Shown here piece after piece: positions 51,736-61,727 of a stretch of 64,000 nt of DNA. Source of the stretch: Phytoseiulus persimilis (Eukaryota > Arthropoda > Arachnida > Mesostigmata > Phytoseiidae); NCBI GenBank assembly GCA_037576195.1, contig CM075101.1, positions 45,694,001-45,758,000 of the forward strand. The letters are read 5' to 3'. The first letter of the stretch is position 1. Each line of letters begins with the position of its first letter. The notes below the pieces were generated by a model. The model was not told the DNA's origin. It did not search any database and saw only the letters and a list, made by a program, of their open reading frames with translations. Made by a program: the position numbers and the translations under genes.

Positions 51736-52247
51736 AGGATCCTCATCTCGGCCGGAATGTCCTCGGTAACAGCAGGAAGAGAAGAAGCAGGCACGTGGAC
51801 AGGAAGGCAAGCCTAGCATCGATAGTAGCCAGAGAACATAGGTTTGGGTGAAGAAGACATCCGGAAAAGGAAGAGCAGTGTGCGAGTGCAAGACCGCGAG
51901 AGCGCATAGAATTCCGCCCAGGCGCGCGGTCAGATGTCGCTGACGTCGCGTACAGCGCGCGGCAAAACTTCGGGAGAGCAGCAGCAGTCCCTGTCCAACG
52001 GTGGAGAGAGACAAATTCAAGCTCCGTTGGAGATCTGAGATCTGCGTGGCGCTCTTTTCGGCGTTTGCTGCCGTTCCTGCTGGTCTGGACAGCCCTGGCT
52101 GCTTTGGGATGGTGGAGGGTGCTTGTCCGATACTGAAGCCTTCACTCCCATGAGTCGGATTTTGGTCGGTAGCAGCCGCACGTAGCCAGGCTGTTCGTGC
52201 GCGGAGGGCACGCGCGCACTCCCGGTGAGGCGAGCGGCAGTCCGGTC

Positions 52248-52334
52248 GGCTGGCTGGCTGGCTGGCTGGCTGGCCGGCCGGCCGGCAAGCAAGCAGGCAG
52301 GCAGTGTAGCTGGCGGGCGGGCGGGCGGGCGGGC
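52248..52334. repeat. Compound tetranucleotide microsatellite (GGCT, GGCC, GCAA/GCAG, GGGC)
   Basis: A run of GGCT units passes into GGCC units, then GCAA and GCAG units, a short spacer and a run of GGGC units. All have a four-base period, suggesting slippage plus substitution from one ancestor. The GGGC part also fits a G-quadruplex pattern. It lies about 1.9 kb before the receptor start and creates long low-complexity frames on both strands that should not be called genes. Confidence 0.85.
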
Positions 52335-52389
52335 ATCGCCCTCTCCCGCGACCCTCTCTCAATTTCGCTCGACTCTCTCACCTACGCGC

Positions 52390-54207
52390 GGTCACACACC
52401 GTTCGACGGCGGACGGATTGGCATCCAATCGTTGGTTGGTTGGTTAGTTGCTTGGTGGGTTTGTGGGTTCGTTGTCGTTGCCGCTGGCTGTCTCAGCCAT
52501 TGTCACAGACGGATCGCGCCAATGGACGGATTAAATGCGCGCAGGCTTCAGTGAACGTGGTTTGCCTTCACGAAGTTGGAACAGGGCTGACGGGAAACGA
52601 CGACGGGCAATCAGGCAAGCAGCTAGACAGCCATCCTTGCCTGTTGAGTGCTCCGCGGATTCAAGTCGTCGTCGTCAGCAGCTGCAGGAGCACCAGAGGA
52701 GACGAGGCTGGTCCTGAAGTTTTCCGCTTCGGATCAGCCTGCCGCCGCCGCCGCCGCCGCCCCCGCCTCTATCGTCGTAACCACCAGTGCTTCGAGCGAG
52801 CGCCGCGTGCTCTGAAACGGCCTCGACTACAGTGACGACTATCGTAGGCTGCTGCGGGCAGGTTGTCCAATCGGTCGGTTGGTCGGTCGGTCCTCGTTGG
52901 TCAACGTTCTCCCGCTCGGTGGTTCGGTGGTCGGACCGGAATCCAGGTGGGATCGGAGCCTGCTCTAGTTGCGTGCGTGCGTTCGCCGTCACCGCCGTCG
53001 TCGTACGGCAAGCGTCGTTCAGTTAGTGACTCGTCGGATGCCTGTGCTCATTGGTAGACAGTATGAGAAGACGATTCGTAAGCTCGTCCAGCTGTTGTGA
53101 ACTTGGATTATTGTTATTGTTCGAGCCAGTTGTGAACAGTGTACGGTGTAGTTCTTCGTCGCGGTCGTCGTCGTGCAGCAGTAGCAGCCAAATACGAGAG
53201 TGACCAAAGCAGCAGCTGCTGCTGCTGCTGCTGCGGCTGCCGCCGCCGTTTCTACTTCTCAGTTTGTTGGTTTGCCGCCCGGAATGACAACGAATTCGTC
53301 GTTGAAGCCATCGTTGGAGCTAGTGCTGCAGTGAGTGCATCGTCGCGCGTTCTTCCATCCATCCATTCACACATCTTTCCTGCTGCTGCTGCTTCCTCAG
53401 GAGCGCTGCCGTCGTCGCTACCGTCGTGATCGGTATCGGCGCCGAGAGCGTACGATTGTTACTGTTGTTGTTATTCTTGTTGTTCGTTCGTCAAGCTGCC
53501 GCTGCTGCTGCTGGATCGCTCCATCGGATACGGAGCTGGGTCGGATGAGAAAGATGTCACATTGGCGGGAGGCCGGAGGTTAGACCGGGATCTGAGCCGC
53601 CTAGCGTAGCCTCACGTCACCTCACGACCTCCAATCGAGTCCGACCGACCAGCCGACCAGCCAGCGAGCCGGTCAGCCACCCGATCCATCAGACAAATCG
53701 TCAGCAATCTGGCCACTTGGAACACCAACGTCAGCCAAAAATCCATCGTCCACCTGCAGTGTCGCGCGCGCGCGCGCACGCACGCACGTGCGCACGCCCC
53801 AAGTTCTCCCCTCGGTCCCGCGTACATCTATCAACGTGGTTGCCCCGCTGTCCCCCTGCCTCTGTTCGGCGCAGTGCTGCGATCTCGGCGTTCTCCACCC
53901 GCGTACGCTTCCAGCACACGGAAGTGCTTCTGCAACGGCGGCGTCTTCTTCGTCGTCGTCATCGTCGTCGCCACCGCCGAGCGATTCGTCGGCCGAAACG
54001 AGCTCCGTCGCTCCGGTGACAGAAGACAGTGAGAGTGTGTGCGCGAGTGAGTGAGTGCGTAAGTGAGGTTCGAACATCGAGGATTAAGCCTCGGCGGTTG
54101 CGGGTGCTCAAGCGGAAGGTATAAACGGACAGACACTTGGACGACGAACTTGAACTGGAACAGAGTTGGTTGACTGAGCTGGCCTGAACATCAGACATCT
54201 CGATCGA
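52390..54207 (+). promoter_or_regulatory. Probable promoter/5' leader of the octopamine receptor
   Basis: This stretch upstream of the receptor start has no convincing coding frame. It is crowded with short repeats: a GCC run near 52,738-52,768, a CAG/CTG/GCC run at 53,208-53,248, CTG runs near 53,380 and 53,497, TCG/GTC runs near 53,947-53,976 and a CG/CA run at 53,765-53,797. Many short upstream ATGs and stops are present, so a spliced or weakly translated long leader is likely. A TCAGTT match to the arthropod initiator occurs at 53,020-53,025, but no downstream element supports it. No leader exon boundary can be fixed by eye. The extent given is a guess from the repeat-rich texture and the distance to the coding start. 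Confidence 0.4.
53208..53248. repeat. CAG/CTG/GCC trinucleotide run
   Basis: AGC units followed directly by seven or so CTG units and then GCC units make a small inverted repeat in the receptor leader region. Confidence 0.85.
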
Positions 54208-55404
54208 ATGTCTCTTGATTTGGGGGCAAGCGGAAGCCCCGCCGATCTAGAGGTTCCGGAATGGCAGACACTGGCGAAGACCATCACCAAGTCGGTGGTG
54301 CTCATATCGATCATTTTGACCGCCATATTCGGGAACCTTCTAGTAGTGACATCGGTGATCCGGCATCACAAACTCCGAGTGACCACGAACTATTTCATCG
54401 TGTCGCTGGCGCTGGCGGACACGTTAGTGGCGTTGTTCGCGATGACATTCAACGCATCGTTCACCATCACAGGGACGTGGCTGTTCAATCAGCTAGTGTG
54501 CGACTTTTGGAATTCGTGCGACGTACTGTTCTCGACGGCGTCCATCATGCACCTGTGCTGCATTTCAGTTGATCGCTACTATGCGATCATCAAGCCCCTC
54601 GAGTACCCAACGAAAATCACCACGCGGCGGGTGTTCATCATGCTGGCTCTCGCGTGGACAGTTTCCCTGATGATATCGTTCCTTCCGATCTTCACCGGAT
54701 GGTACACGACGGAGGGGCACCGCCGGTGGCAGGCCGAACACCCGAACGAGTGCGTGTTCAAAGTTAATAAGTATTACGCCATCATATCGTCGTCGATCTC
54801 ATTCTGGATTCCGTGCTCGGTGATGCTGTTCACGTATTGGCGCATCTACCTGGAAGCCACGCGGCAGGAGAAGATGCTGTGCAAAACCCAGATGGGTCCA
54901 GGTGGCGGCGAGCACCAGGTCATCCACGCGCCGCCGCATCGCAACTCGCACGGCGCGGACGATACGGAATCCGGACAAAGTACACCCACCAAGAGGAACA
55001 TTACGAAGATGAAGCGTGAACACAAGGCCGCAAAGACGCTCGGCATCATCATGGGCGCGTTCATTCTTTGCTGGTTGCCGTTCTTTCTTTGGTATGTGAC
55101 GACGTCCCTCTGCGAACCCACTGATTGTCCTTGCCCAGAGATCGTGGTCGACCTGCTCTTCTGGATCGGATATATTAACTCATCGCTGAACCCGATCATC
55201 TACGCCTACTTCAACCGCGACTTTCGCATGGCGTTCAAGAAGACCCTTCAGGACCTCTTCTGTTCATGTAAGCCTTGCAAGCTGTGGCAATCTAGGCATA
55301 GACATCCAGGAGGGGCCGCCGGCTTTGGTGGCAACCATGTACACCAACAAGCCAACTCGGCTACCACCAACTTCACTTGTACGTATAAAACACTCGTTAC
55401 ATAG
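54208..55404 (+). CDS. Octbeta2R: Beta-type octopamine receptor (Octbeta2R-like), class A GPCR, single exon
   Basis: The 398-residue product is a complete rhodopsin-class amine receptor. Approximate membrane spans are 27-50, 61-84, 98-120, 142-164, 189-212, 274-298 and 311-334. Visible family residues are N43 (1.50), D71 (2.50), C98 pairing with C182 in loop 2, the amine-binding D105 (3.32), DRY at 122-124, the TM5 serines 194-198 before P202, CWLPFF at 288-293 and NPIIY at 328-332. Cysteines 352, 354 and 357 could be palmitoylated. The third intracellular loop is short (about 60 residues), as expected for Gs-coupled beta-type octopamine receptors that raise cAMP. The start is the first in-frame ATG after an in-frame TGA at 54,175. 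The whole reading frame is uninterrupted by introns. Other invertebrate amine receptors are possible in principle, but the TM3-TM5 sequence and the C-P-C-P loop before TM7 fit Octbeta2R best. Spliced isoforms of the tail cannot be excluded. Confidence 0.96.
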   Translation: MSLDLGASGSPADLEVPEWQTLAKTITKSVVLISIILTAIFGNLLVVTSVIRHHKLRVTTNYFIVSLALADTLVALFAMTFNASFTITGTWLFNQLVCDFWNSCDVLFSTASIMHLCCISVDRYYAIIKPLEYPTKITTRRVFIMLALAWTVSLMISFLPIFTGWYTTEGHRRWQAEHPNECVFKVNKYYAIISSSISFWIPCSVMLFTYWRIYLEATRQEKMLCKTQMGPGGGEHQVIHAPPHRNSHGADDTESGQSTPTKRNITKMKREHKAAKTLGIIMGAFILCWLPFFLWYVTTSLCEPTDCPCPEIVVDLLFWIGYINSSLNPIIYAYFNRDFRMAFKKTLQDLFCSCKPCKLWQSRHRHPGGAAGFGGNHVHQQANSATTNFTCTYKTLVT

Positions 55405-55900
55405 CTTCTAGATATAGAGAAAGAGAAAAGAAACAATTGCAGTTCGAGGCAGGTTCGAGCCTCGGCATCGTTATTGACACGAACCCGTTGGTCAGAGACC
55501 GCGCCCGGCAGAGAGACACACCCGGAACATTACAACAGGAACAAAATCATCTCTCGTCACCACCGCAAACGAACACAACAACAAAGCTGACCGAAAACAC
55601 ATCGGGAGCCCCCCATGCTCGACTCTTTGGTCAGACCATCCCCGCCCCCATGTACTCTGTGAGCTCGCCCCGTCAGCTCCGCACACCGTGAGACTGCTGA
55701 AAGCCCGCGAGAGTTTTTCCGTCCGCCCCGTCTCAAAACAGCCTCGGTTGCTCGTGATCCCAGCCGGGAATCCTGGAAACCTCGCGTTTCCCGCCCCGTC
55801 GAAAACATCGATTGCTCGCGCTCAGACAGCACTGGAGAGGATCCGCCGCGGAACAGAGCGACTGAAACCGATTCCGAAACCGGGAAATAAACCCTGGAGC
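55405..55900 (+). other. Probable 3' untranslated region of the octopamine receptor
   Basis: The TAG stop of the receptor is followed by non-coding sequence with a CGAGGC/GCCTCG hairpin near 55,444-55,463. The first canonical AATAAA on this strand is at 55,886-55,891, about 480 bases after the stop. This is a reasonable but unproven poly(A) signal. Confidence 0.35.
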
Positions 55901-56876
55901 GGGGTTAGTAACCGAGTCGAGATATCTGAGATGGAACACAAATTCCCGATGGCTGCTCTGAAGCCCCATATAGAATCCGCCGCCGAGTCCCGCTCTATTT
56001 TCGCTCCGGAGCTCGATCGAGAGTCGAATTTCGCCGCGGCGGGGTCCCCAGCCGGCACAGAACGGCTTGCACGTAATGTCAAAAGAGACAATTGTGCGTC
56101 ACTTTTAAACACGAAGGTCGCCTTCCGCCCGTGCCGCGCTCGACCGTTCGACTGGATTCTCGCTGCGACAGGAATCCTGTCGTCGGATCGTGAACCTCAC
56201 CCTGCGCAGCCCTTCCGTTCGTTTGGTCATCTGCTGGCTGCATGGAACGTTTGCCCCTGATGCGTTCGCACGAACGTGAGTACGTGAGTCCGCACTGCAC
56301 GGACAAGCGCCTGGGCGGTATTGGGCAACCCATTGGACCCTGCCGGGCGGCCCGCGGTCACAGGGGGAGGATAACCCACCCCATGGTCAAGGCCTTGTAC
56401 GTGCCGCAGGGTCGGATGCGTATTACGAGTTTGTTCGTTCGTTCGCTTGCGCCGGCTCACTTGGCTGGGCCTGTATCGTGCCGGCTGACCATCGTGCTAT
56501 TCTGAGATCGGCACGGCCCGTCAGGCAGGAGGGCAGCGCCGGCTGTGTCCTTCGGACCGTTCGCCAATGGCCTGTTTGAAGCAATGACCAGTGCGGCCGC
56601 TACTACCTGTGTTATTCTGATTCATACTGGCCGCTGGTGTCTTGGCTCTAAATAGCTACTTTGAGCCAGATAGATGCCCAACCGCCCGCCGACTCGCCGG
56701 AAGCTTCACCGGCCTGACTTCTTTCTTAAGTAAGACCTTCATGCAGTCGCGGCTACTGTTCTTCAACATAGGCATGCATGTTGAAGATCTCATTGACTGG
56801 CCGACTTGCGCGCCGATTGGCCACCCGCAGAACGCGAGCAAGCTCGCAAAGACGCTTTCCGAAACGCTCGCGAGAG

Positions 56877-56974
56877 TGACCGGTCGGCGGGCTGGCCGGT
56901 CGGCGGGCTGGCCGGCCGGCCGGCAGACGAGGTGACCGGTCGGCGGGCTGGCCGGCCGGCCGGCAGACGAGGTG
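56877..56974. repeat. 40-bp GC-rich tandem repeat
   Basis: A 34-base block starting CGGCGGGCTGGCC and ending CAGACGAGGTG occurs at 56,901-56,934 and again at 56,941-56,974, a 40-base period, with a partial third copy just before. Internal GGCC units are themselves repetitive. Confidence 0.85.
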
Positions 56975-58526
56975 CCCGAGCGCTAAACTCGGCCGCTTGA
57001 CGAGGCCAAGGAAAACTTCGGAAGTTTCGACGCTCGGGTCGCCCGGAACGCGATGCGCTCTCACCTCGGAACACGCTTCGCGCGCTGCAGAAATTCCCGT
57101 GAAGCACCGGGACACGCACAAAGACTTCCTGTGTTTTTGCTCGACACGATCAGCATCTCCTTTCTGAGCTTTATGAAATCCCCTCCTCCCTCCCTCCCGA
57201 CTCGGTTACTCTCCAGACGAACTCTCCGCTCGAATGTCGTCGATCGGCTCCTTCTACAGAGTCCGTCCTGTCCGGTCTTGTCGGAAATTAGGGACAGTTA
57301 TCGACTGCCCCGCAACTGAGAACGTCTACGAGCTCGAGTGCACAGCTCAAATGCGCGTGGCCGAGCTCCGATTCGATTCTTTGGAATTCCTAACAAAGCG
57401 AGAATCTTCAATCATTGCCCTCTCGACTGTCATCGCGCGACGAGTCGCATGCTGCCGCATTCTATTTCGCGTGCGCTCGGCTGAATTAGCCTCCCCAATC
57501 TCAGCTCAACATTTGACATCTGTTTCCGCGGCTGGTGACCCTTCTGCCGGGTTTCTGCCCTCGCTGCTCGCTTCTCACAACTGGCCTGAACCACCGCCAT
57601 CAGGTAGTTGACGTCAGGCGAGTCAAGAAAGCGGGGGATGATGACGAGGCGGGCGGCGGCATCATCGACCATTGACAACGATTGTCTCTGGATGTCAGTT
57701 GCGAATCGAACTCGATCTTCGTAACTCCCGCTGAGATCAAACGGCGATTACAGCTGACGGGAAGCGCGCTGAAATACCAGACTGTCGGCTTAGTGAATTC
57801 TGAAGGAGTTCTAGGGGCATGACCATTGACGCACAGCGTTTCCTCAAACTTTCCGGAAAAAAAGTTTTCCCCTCGAAACGATCGGCGCGTTTACTCTCAG
57901 CGTTCGTACGGCGAGCAGTTCCTTCGATGTCGCTACTAAACCCTGCTGTAAAGTGAAGCCAGTATATCTTTGAGCGCGGCTACGCATGAAATGCCTGCGT
58001 GTGTGAATGATCTCTCTCAGTCGTTCTCTCTTGGGCTCCGACGGGGAAACTGTGGGATGCTGATGTTTTCCATCAAACGGTTGAGCGGGCCTCATCACTT
58101 TTGGAGAACTGCGGCGCCAATCGAGATATTTGGGCTCGAGGACAAACAGCGAGCCCATGATTGCGCATGTAGATGTGGGAGCCGGCTGGAATACATCGCA
58201 TCGTACAATATCGGGGCTTGGAAAACCTCGAACGCGACCCTCGGGATTCGTCGTGTGCAACCTGCTATCCGAACTATACTCCAATCCAAAGACACATTTC
58301 GAAGAGCCTTAGCAATACCGAGAAGGAAATAGAGTCTCACTCACATTTTGAACCGGAGAAATAAAAAAATCGAGTGAACCGTCTTGAAGAGTTCTCATAT
58401 TTCCCTGAGATTTTTATGATAATTTTTGCGGTGAAGATCCCTCGAAAAAACCACAGGCCCCCTATGGTGGACTGTCACAAGAGTTCACAACCAAAACTTG
58501 GTATCACAACGATGATGACAAACTCC

Positions 58527-58572
58527 ATATATATATATATATATACATACATACACATATATATTTATATCA
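58527..58572. repeat. TA/CATA microsatellite
   Basis: An uninterrupted run of about eleven AT dinucleotides passes into CATA and CACATA units in an AT-rich non-coding stretch. Confidence 0.85.
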
Positions 58573-59145
58573 TAAACATGTTATAAACCTTGGAGAAGCT
58601 ACGATGATTAATAAGGAGACGACATACTTTTGAACGAGCAGAGTGACAGACCGACATGCGAACAGACAAACAGATGACGTAAGACGAAACAAAAAAGCAG
58701 ACAGATAAGTGCGCAGACTCACTTCAAAAGGTTGAGGCCAAGCATGAAAATTTCATCAAGAGTGATCATAGCGATCGTGACGACGTCGGCGATGATTTAT
58801 GATTGAAATGATGTGGATGAACTTGGTCCATGAGTACGTGTAGGTGGTCGTTAATCTGCGAAGCGGCGCTGCTCCAATCCGGGCTTCCCTCGAGAATTTT
58901 TGTTGTTGAAGCATGCGAACGATGAATGGAGCGATGCCGGTGGCTGGTTCAAACCAGCTATCTAACTAGCCGACCTACCAAGCAAACCATCTATCAATCA
59001 ATCATGCGAGCATGTTCCAAGGAATGATATCCTCGTTCGGATCTAGCTGTAAATCCACTTATTCTCGTAACAACGAAACGAAACACCCACCAGCACAATT
59101 TTACCCTACTCATCGAGAGTACTTCCTCCTCTTCGATTCCCTCCG

Positions 59146-59330
59146 TTACTCGGAGTCGTCTGAACCTTCCGACTTCTCGATCCTGTCGAGTTCTATCCTT
59201 GACATCAGTGACTGTGTCCGTGTACATTCGTCCGTAATACTCTCCAGAGATGCCCGCGGAACCCCGGTGTTTCCATGTCTTCTCCTGTTGTTGTCTGTCT
59301 TGACAGGATTCCGTCTGTTGAATAACTTTT
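59146..59330 (-). CDS. Possible terminal exon, - strand
   Basis: After an acceptor (CTCCGTTCAG) the frame continues in phase from the candidate exon at 60,360-60,438 and encodes 60 residues ending in a Ser/Asp/Glu-rich tail (EKSEGSDDSE) and a TAA stop. The tail would suit a cytoplasmic C-terminus. A + strand frame of 158 codons covers the same place, and no poly(A) signal is obvious downstream on the - strand. Confidence 0.22.
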
Positions 59331-60359
59331 CTGAACGGAGTTCGCTCCGAGTGTCTCAATCAGCGCTCATTATTCGACATCGATTTCCGGTGTTCCCAGC
59401 ATGCTTCCATATGATCTTATCAGCTCTCAGAATTCTGGCCTTTCTCTGCGAGCTGAGACCGTCCACTTTGATGTTCGATCGAAATTAATTGCGTTCTTAC
59501 GTTGCACTCGCTGTTCACAACCCGGCTCGGGATATTCTGCGCGTGGGAAGTTCACCCGAAAGTTAGCGCTTCGTTCCCCATGTCCCCAGTTTTTCGAGCA
59601 CGCAGTCGGAAATTCGCTTCCGGGCGTGAGCGGTGTTTCGTGGAGTTTGTTAAGAGCTGTTCATCTCTTGTCAGCATAGTGATCGAAATCGACCCCTTTC
59701 ATAAATGCTCCACTCACTTAGTTATAGGGATCGAAGTTACAATAAGGGAAGCAACGTCTATCTGAATAGCTGTATCTTTTCTGAGCAATACTTTGTTCTC
59801 TCTCGCTCGAGACGACGGCGGCGATTTCCGTCTGACGGATCTGGAGTCGATCCGGCAGGGCCTCGGTCAATCGATTCTCGGAGCGGGAGCGCCGTCAATC
59901 ATCGATAACCAACTCAATAAAATCGTGATCACGTGTTTTCAAGGTGAATCGAAACGGTTGGAACGAGACCAATGTATAAAGCAAAGAATTTAGCGAATTT
60001 TTCGACTGTAAAAAGCCTTCTGCTCGCTCGCTCTATCGCGGAGCGCGATGGCCGACCGAAGTCGGCGATGATAACTGGAGTTCGACGAAAGAGATTTTAG
60101 ACGAAAAACAACAACGCCCCGGACAGGCGCGATAGGCTTGAGGTTGAATGATGAATAATTCAATTGAATCAATGTCTCCATAGAGCGGAGCCAATTCACT
60201 GAGCCAAAATATTTGAGATTGAGAGACCAAAAGAAGTGAAGAATCGCAGAAAAAACTCAGATACTTTGAATAAATGCCAAGAGCGTGTTGTCCTCTCAAA
60301 ATCAAGCGTTATTGTCTTTTTTATTTTCATCATTAGATATTACAGCCTTCTCATTTTAC

Positions 60360-60438
60360 CTAAGTTATCATCTGATTCCATTCGACTCAGACCACAAATG
60401 TTTCGCCTCGAATCCGAAGCTAGGTGTCGGATCATTGA
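60360..60438 (-). CDS. Possible internal exon, - strand
   Basis: A 79-base open stretch is bounded by a good acceptor (AAATTCTCTCCAG) and a consensus donor (TTAG followed by GTAAAA). Its frame is closed by a stop just upstream of the acceptor, so only splicing could use it. It leaves one base over, and that phase fits the candidate exon at 59,146-59,330. Its sequence (SMIRHLASDSRRN and so on) matches no family I know. Confidence 0.22.
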
Positions 60439-60563
60439 CTGGAGAGAATTTCCTCATGTCGAACCGAATGACGCCGCTGGTCTCGATCCTTCCCTCGAGT
60501 ACTTGGTACAAAGTCCGTAGATTCCTATACGAAGACTTCCCTCGAAGATACAAATCGAAGTTC

Positions 60564-60773
60564 TCAAGGAGCATTCATGATTCCCTCTGTTCCCTCAAAT
60601 GAATAGCGATCGTTTCTGTCAATGATGACGCTGCAAATGATGATTGAGATGGTCACATTGACAATACCCATGTAGTTGTATGGCATGTATCCACCGTAGT
60701 GATTTAGAGGACCCGTAGTAGGAAGTCGGATGGCGTCCAGTCTAGTGAACCCGTATGAAGGATAACATTTACT
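60564..60773 (-). CDS. Possible exon of an unrecognised membrane protein
   Basis: On the - strand a frame opens exactly at a T-rich acceptor (TTTTTTTAG just above 60,773) and runs 69 codons to a TGA. It contains one clear membrane span (YMGIVNVTISIIICSVII) preceded by a polar, glycine- and tyrosine-rich part (NHYGGYMPYNY) and followed by DRNDRY. The arrangement is loosely like the last span of arthropod gustatory-type seven-pass receptors, but that is only a resemblance. No good donor follows, so it would have to be a last exon. Overlapping + strand frames are also open, so the call is weak. Confidence 0.25.
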   Translation of the reverse strand, partial: SKCYPSYGFTRLDAIRLPTTGPLNHYGGYMPYNYMGIVNVTISIIICSVIIDRNDRYSFEGTEGIMNAP

Positions 60774-61501
60774 CTAAAAAAACCTCGGGGAAGCCCCAAG
60801 GATGCCTCCCAGTGCCCACGGTGACATACATACGGTCTCGGGATCAGTTCCTCGCGTCGTACTCCACACAAGCCGTGTCGAGCATTCTGGATTGGATGTA
60901 TCGGGCAAAAATCAAAACTTGGCGAAAAGTAGTCGCCAAACCTTGCGGGTCTGCGCTTCCACGGTCATGTTGGCGCATACTGCAGGCATAGGTCTCCCCA
61001 CCGTAATTTTCTCGATCACTGATTCTTGCTACGTTGAAATGAGCGACGGTTTTCAAATAGAGTCTTCCGGCTCTGGCCATCGATATTATACGAATATGTA
61101 TGTATGCACTAGCTGCATGGCTTTGATTACAAGGCTATCGAGGTTGAAGTCGGTTCCCGAAGACGACGACGATGACAACGGTGCTGATCCCCTTAAAGCC
61201 GTCGATCATTCTTATCTTCCTTATCTATGATCCTTCTCATGGCGTTCTCGACACTTGATTACCGTTAGGGTTGTGTTTCTCAGTCTAGTGCAGCTATTAC
61301 AATGGCAAGTCTTATCTTGTTCCGACGGGAGTCGTCTTCCGTATCGAGTCAACGATACGATAAATCTCTCCGCGATAGCAATCACGATTTTGATACCGCT
61401 GCAATTGAAAACTCGCGCACCGATCGGGATTGCACCCATCCTGAGCTCGGGACGGAGCGGAGTAGGAGAGCGATGGCTCTCATTCCCGCGATAAGTCCCA
61501 C

Positions 61502-61727
61502 CTCGAGTCGTGAAAGCGATTCGATCATTAAGGATGCCGAAGCATTCTCCGATTTGGTCCATAACGTCTAATAAGCCGAACAGGACGGCCAAATCTTCAA
61601 GCTCGCTCAGGTCCGACTGAAAGTCCCGAACAGGCTTGCCGGAAGTCCTACGCTCAAGTTCAATGATCGACCCGCAGACGGCAGACTTCAGTGAGTTCTC
61701 ATGTTCCGAGTCGTCACCCGAGCGAAG
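61502..61727 (-). CDS. Possible exon, - strand, unrecognised
   Basis: A 75-codon open stretch ends at a good donor (CGAG followed by GTGGGA). It encodes a leucine- and acid-rich helix-like segment (SELEDLAVLFGLLDVMDQ) ending ECFGILNDR. It lies upstream of the other - strand candidates, but I could not find a well-formed acceptor or a phase-matched next exon, so linkage to them is a guess. Confidence 0.18.

Larger units (their letters stand above)
43731..52247. other. No supported gene
   Basis: It contains the 11-bp tandem repeat, the longest poly-C run, the hairpins near 49.7 and 51.05 kb and an AT-rich island at 51,563-51,680. No RNA gene or family-matching frame was seen. Confidence 0.55.

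Noticed and set aside
51574..52362. 262-codon open frame on the - strand
   Set aside because: It spans the AT-rich island, the GA repeat and the tetranucleotide repeat; its Pro/Ala/Ser-rich start is a translation of GGCT/GGCC units. No family feature or splice context.
55441..55463. GGTTCGAGCC near the receptor stop as a tRNA T-arm
   Set aside because: No D-arm, anticodon arm or acceptor stem at the right spacing; it is a simple hairpin in the 3' untranslated region.
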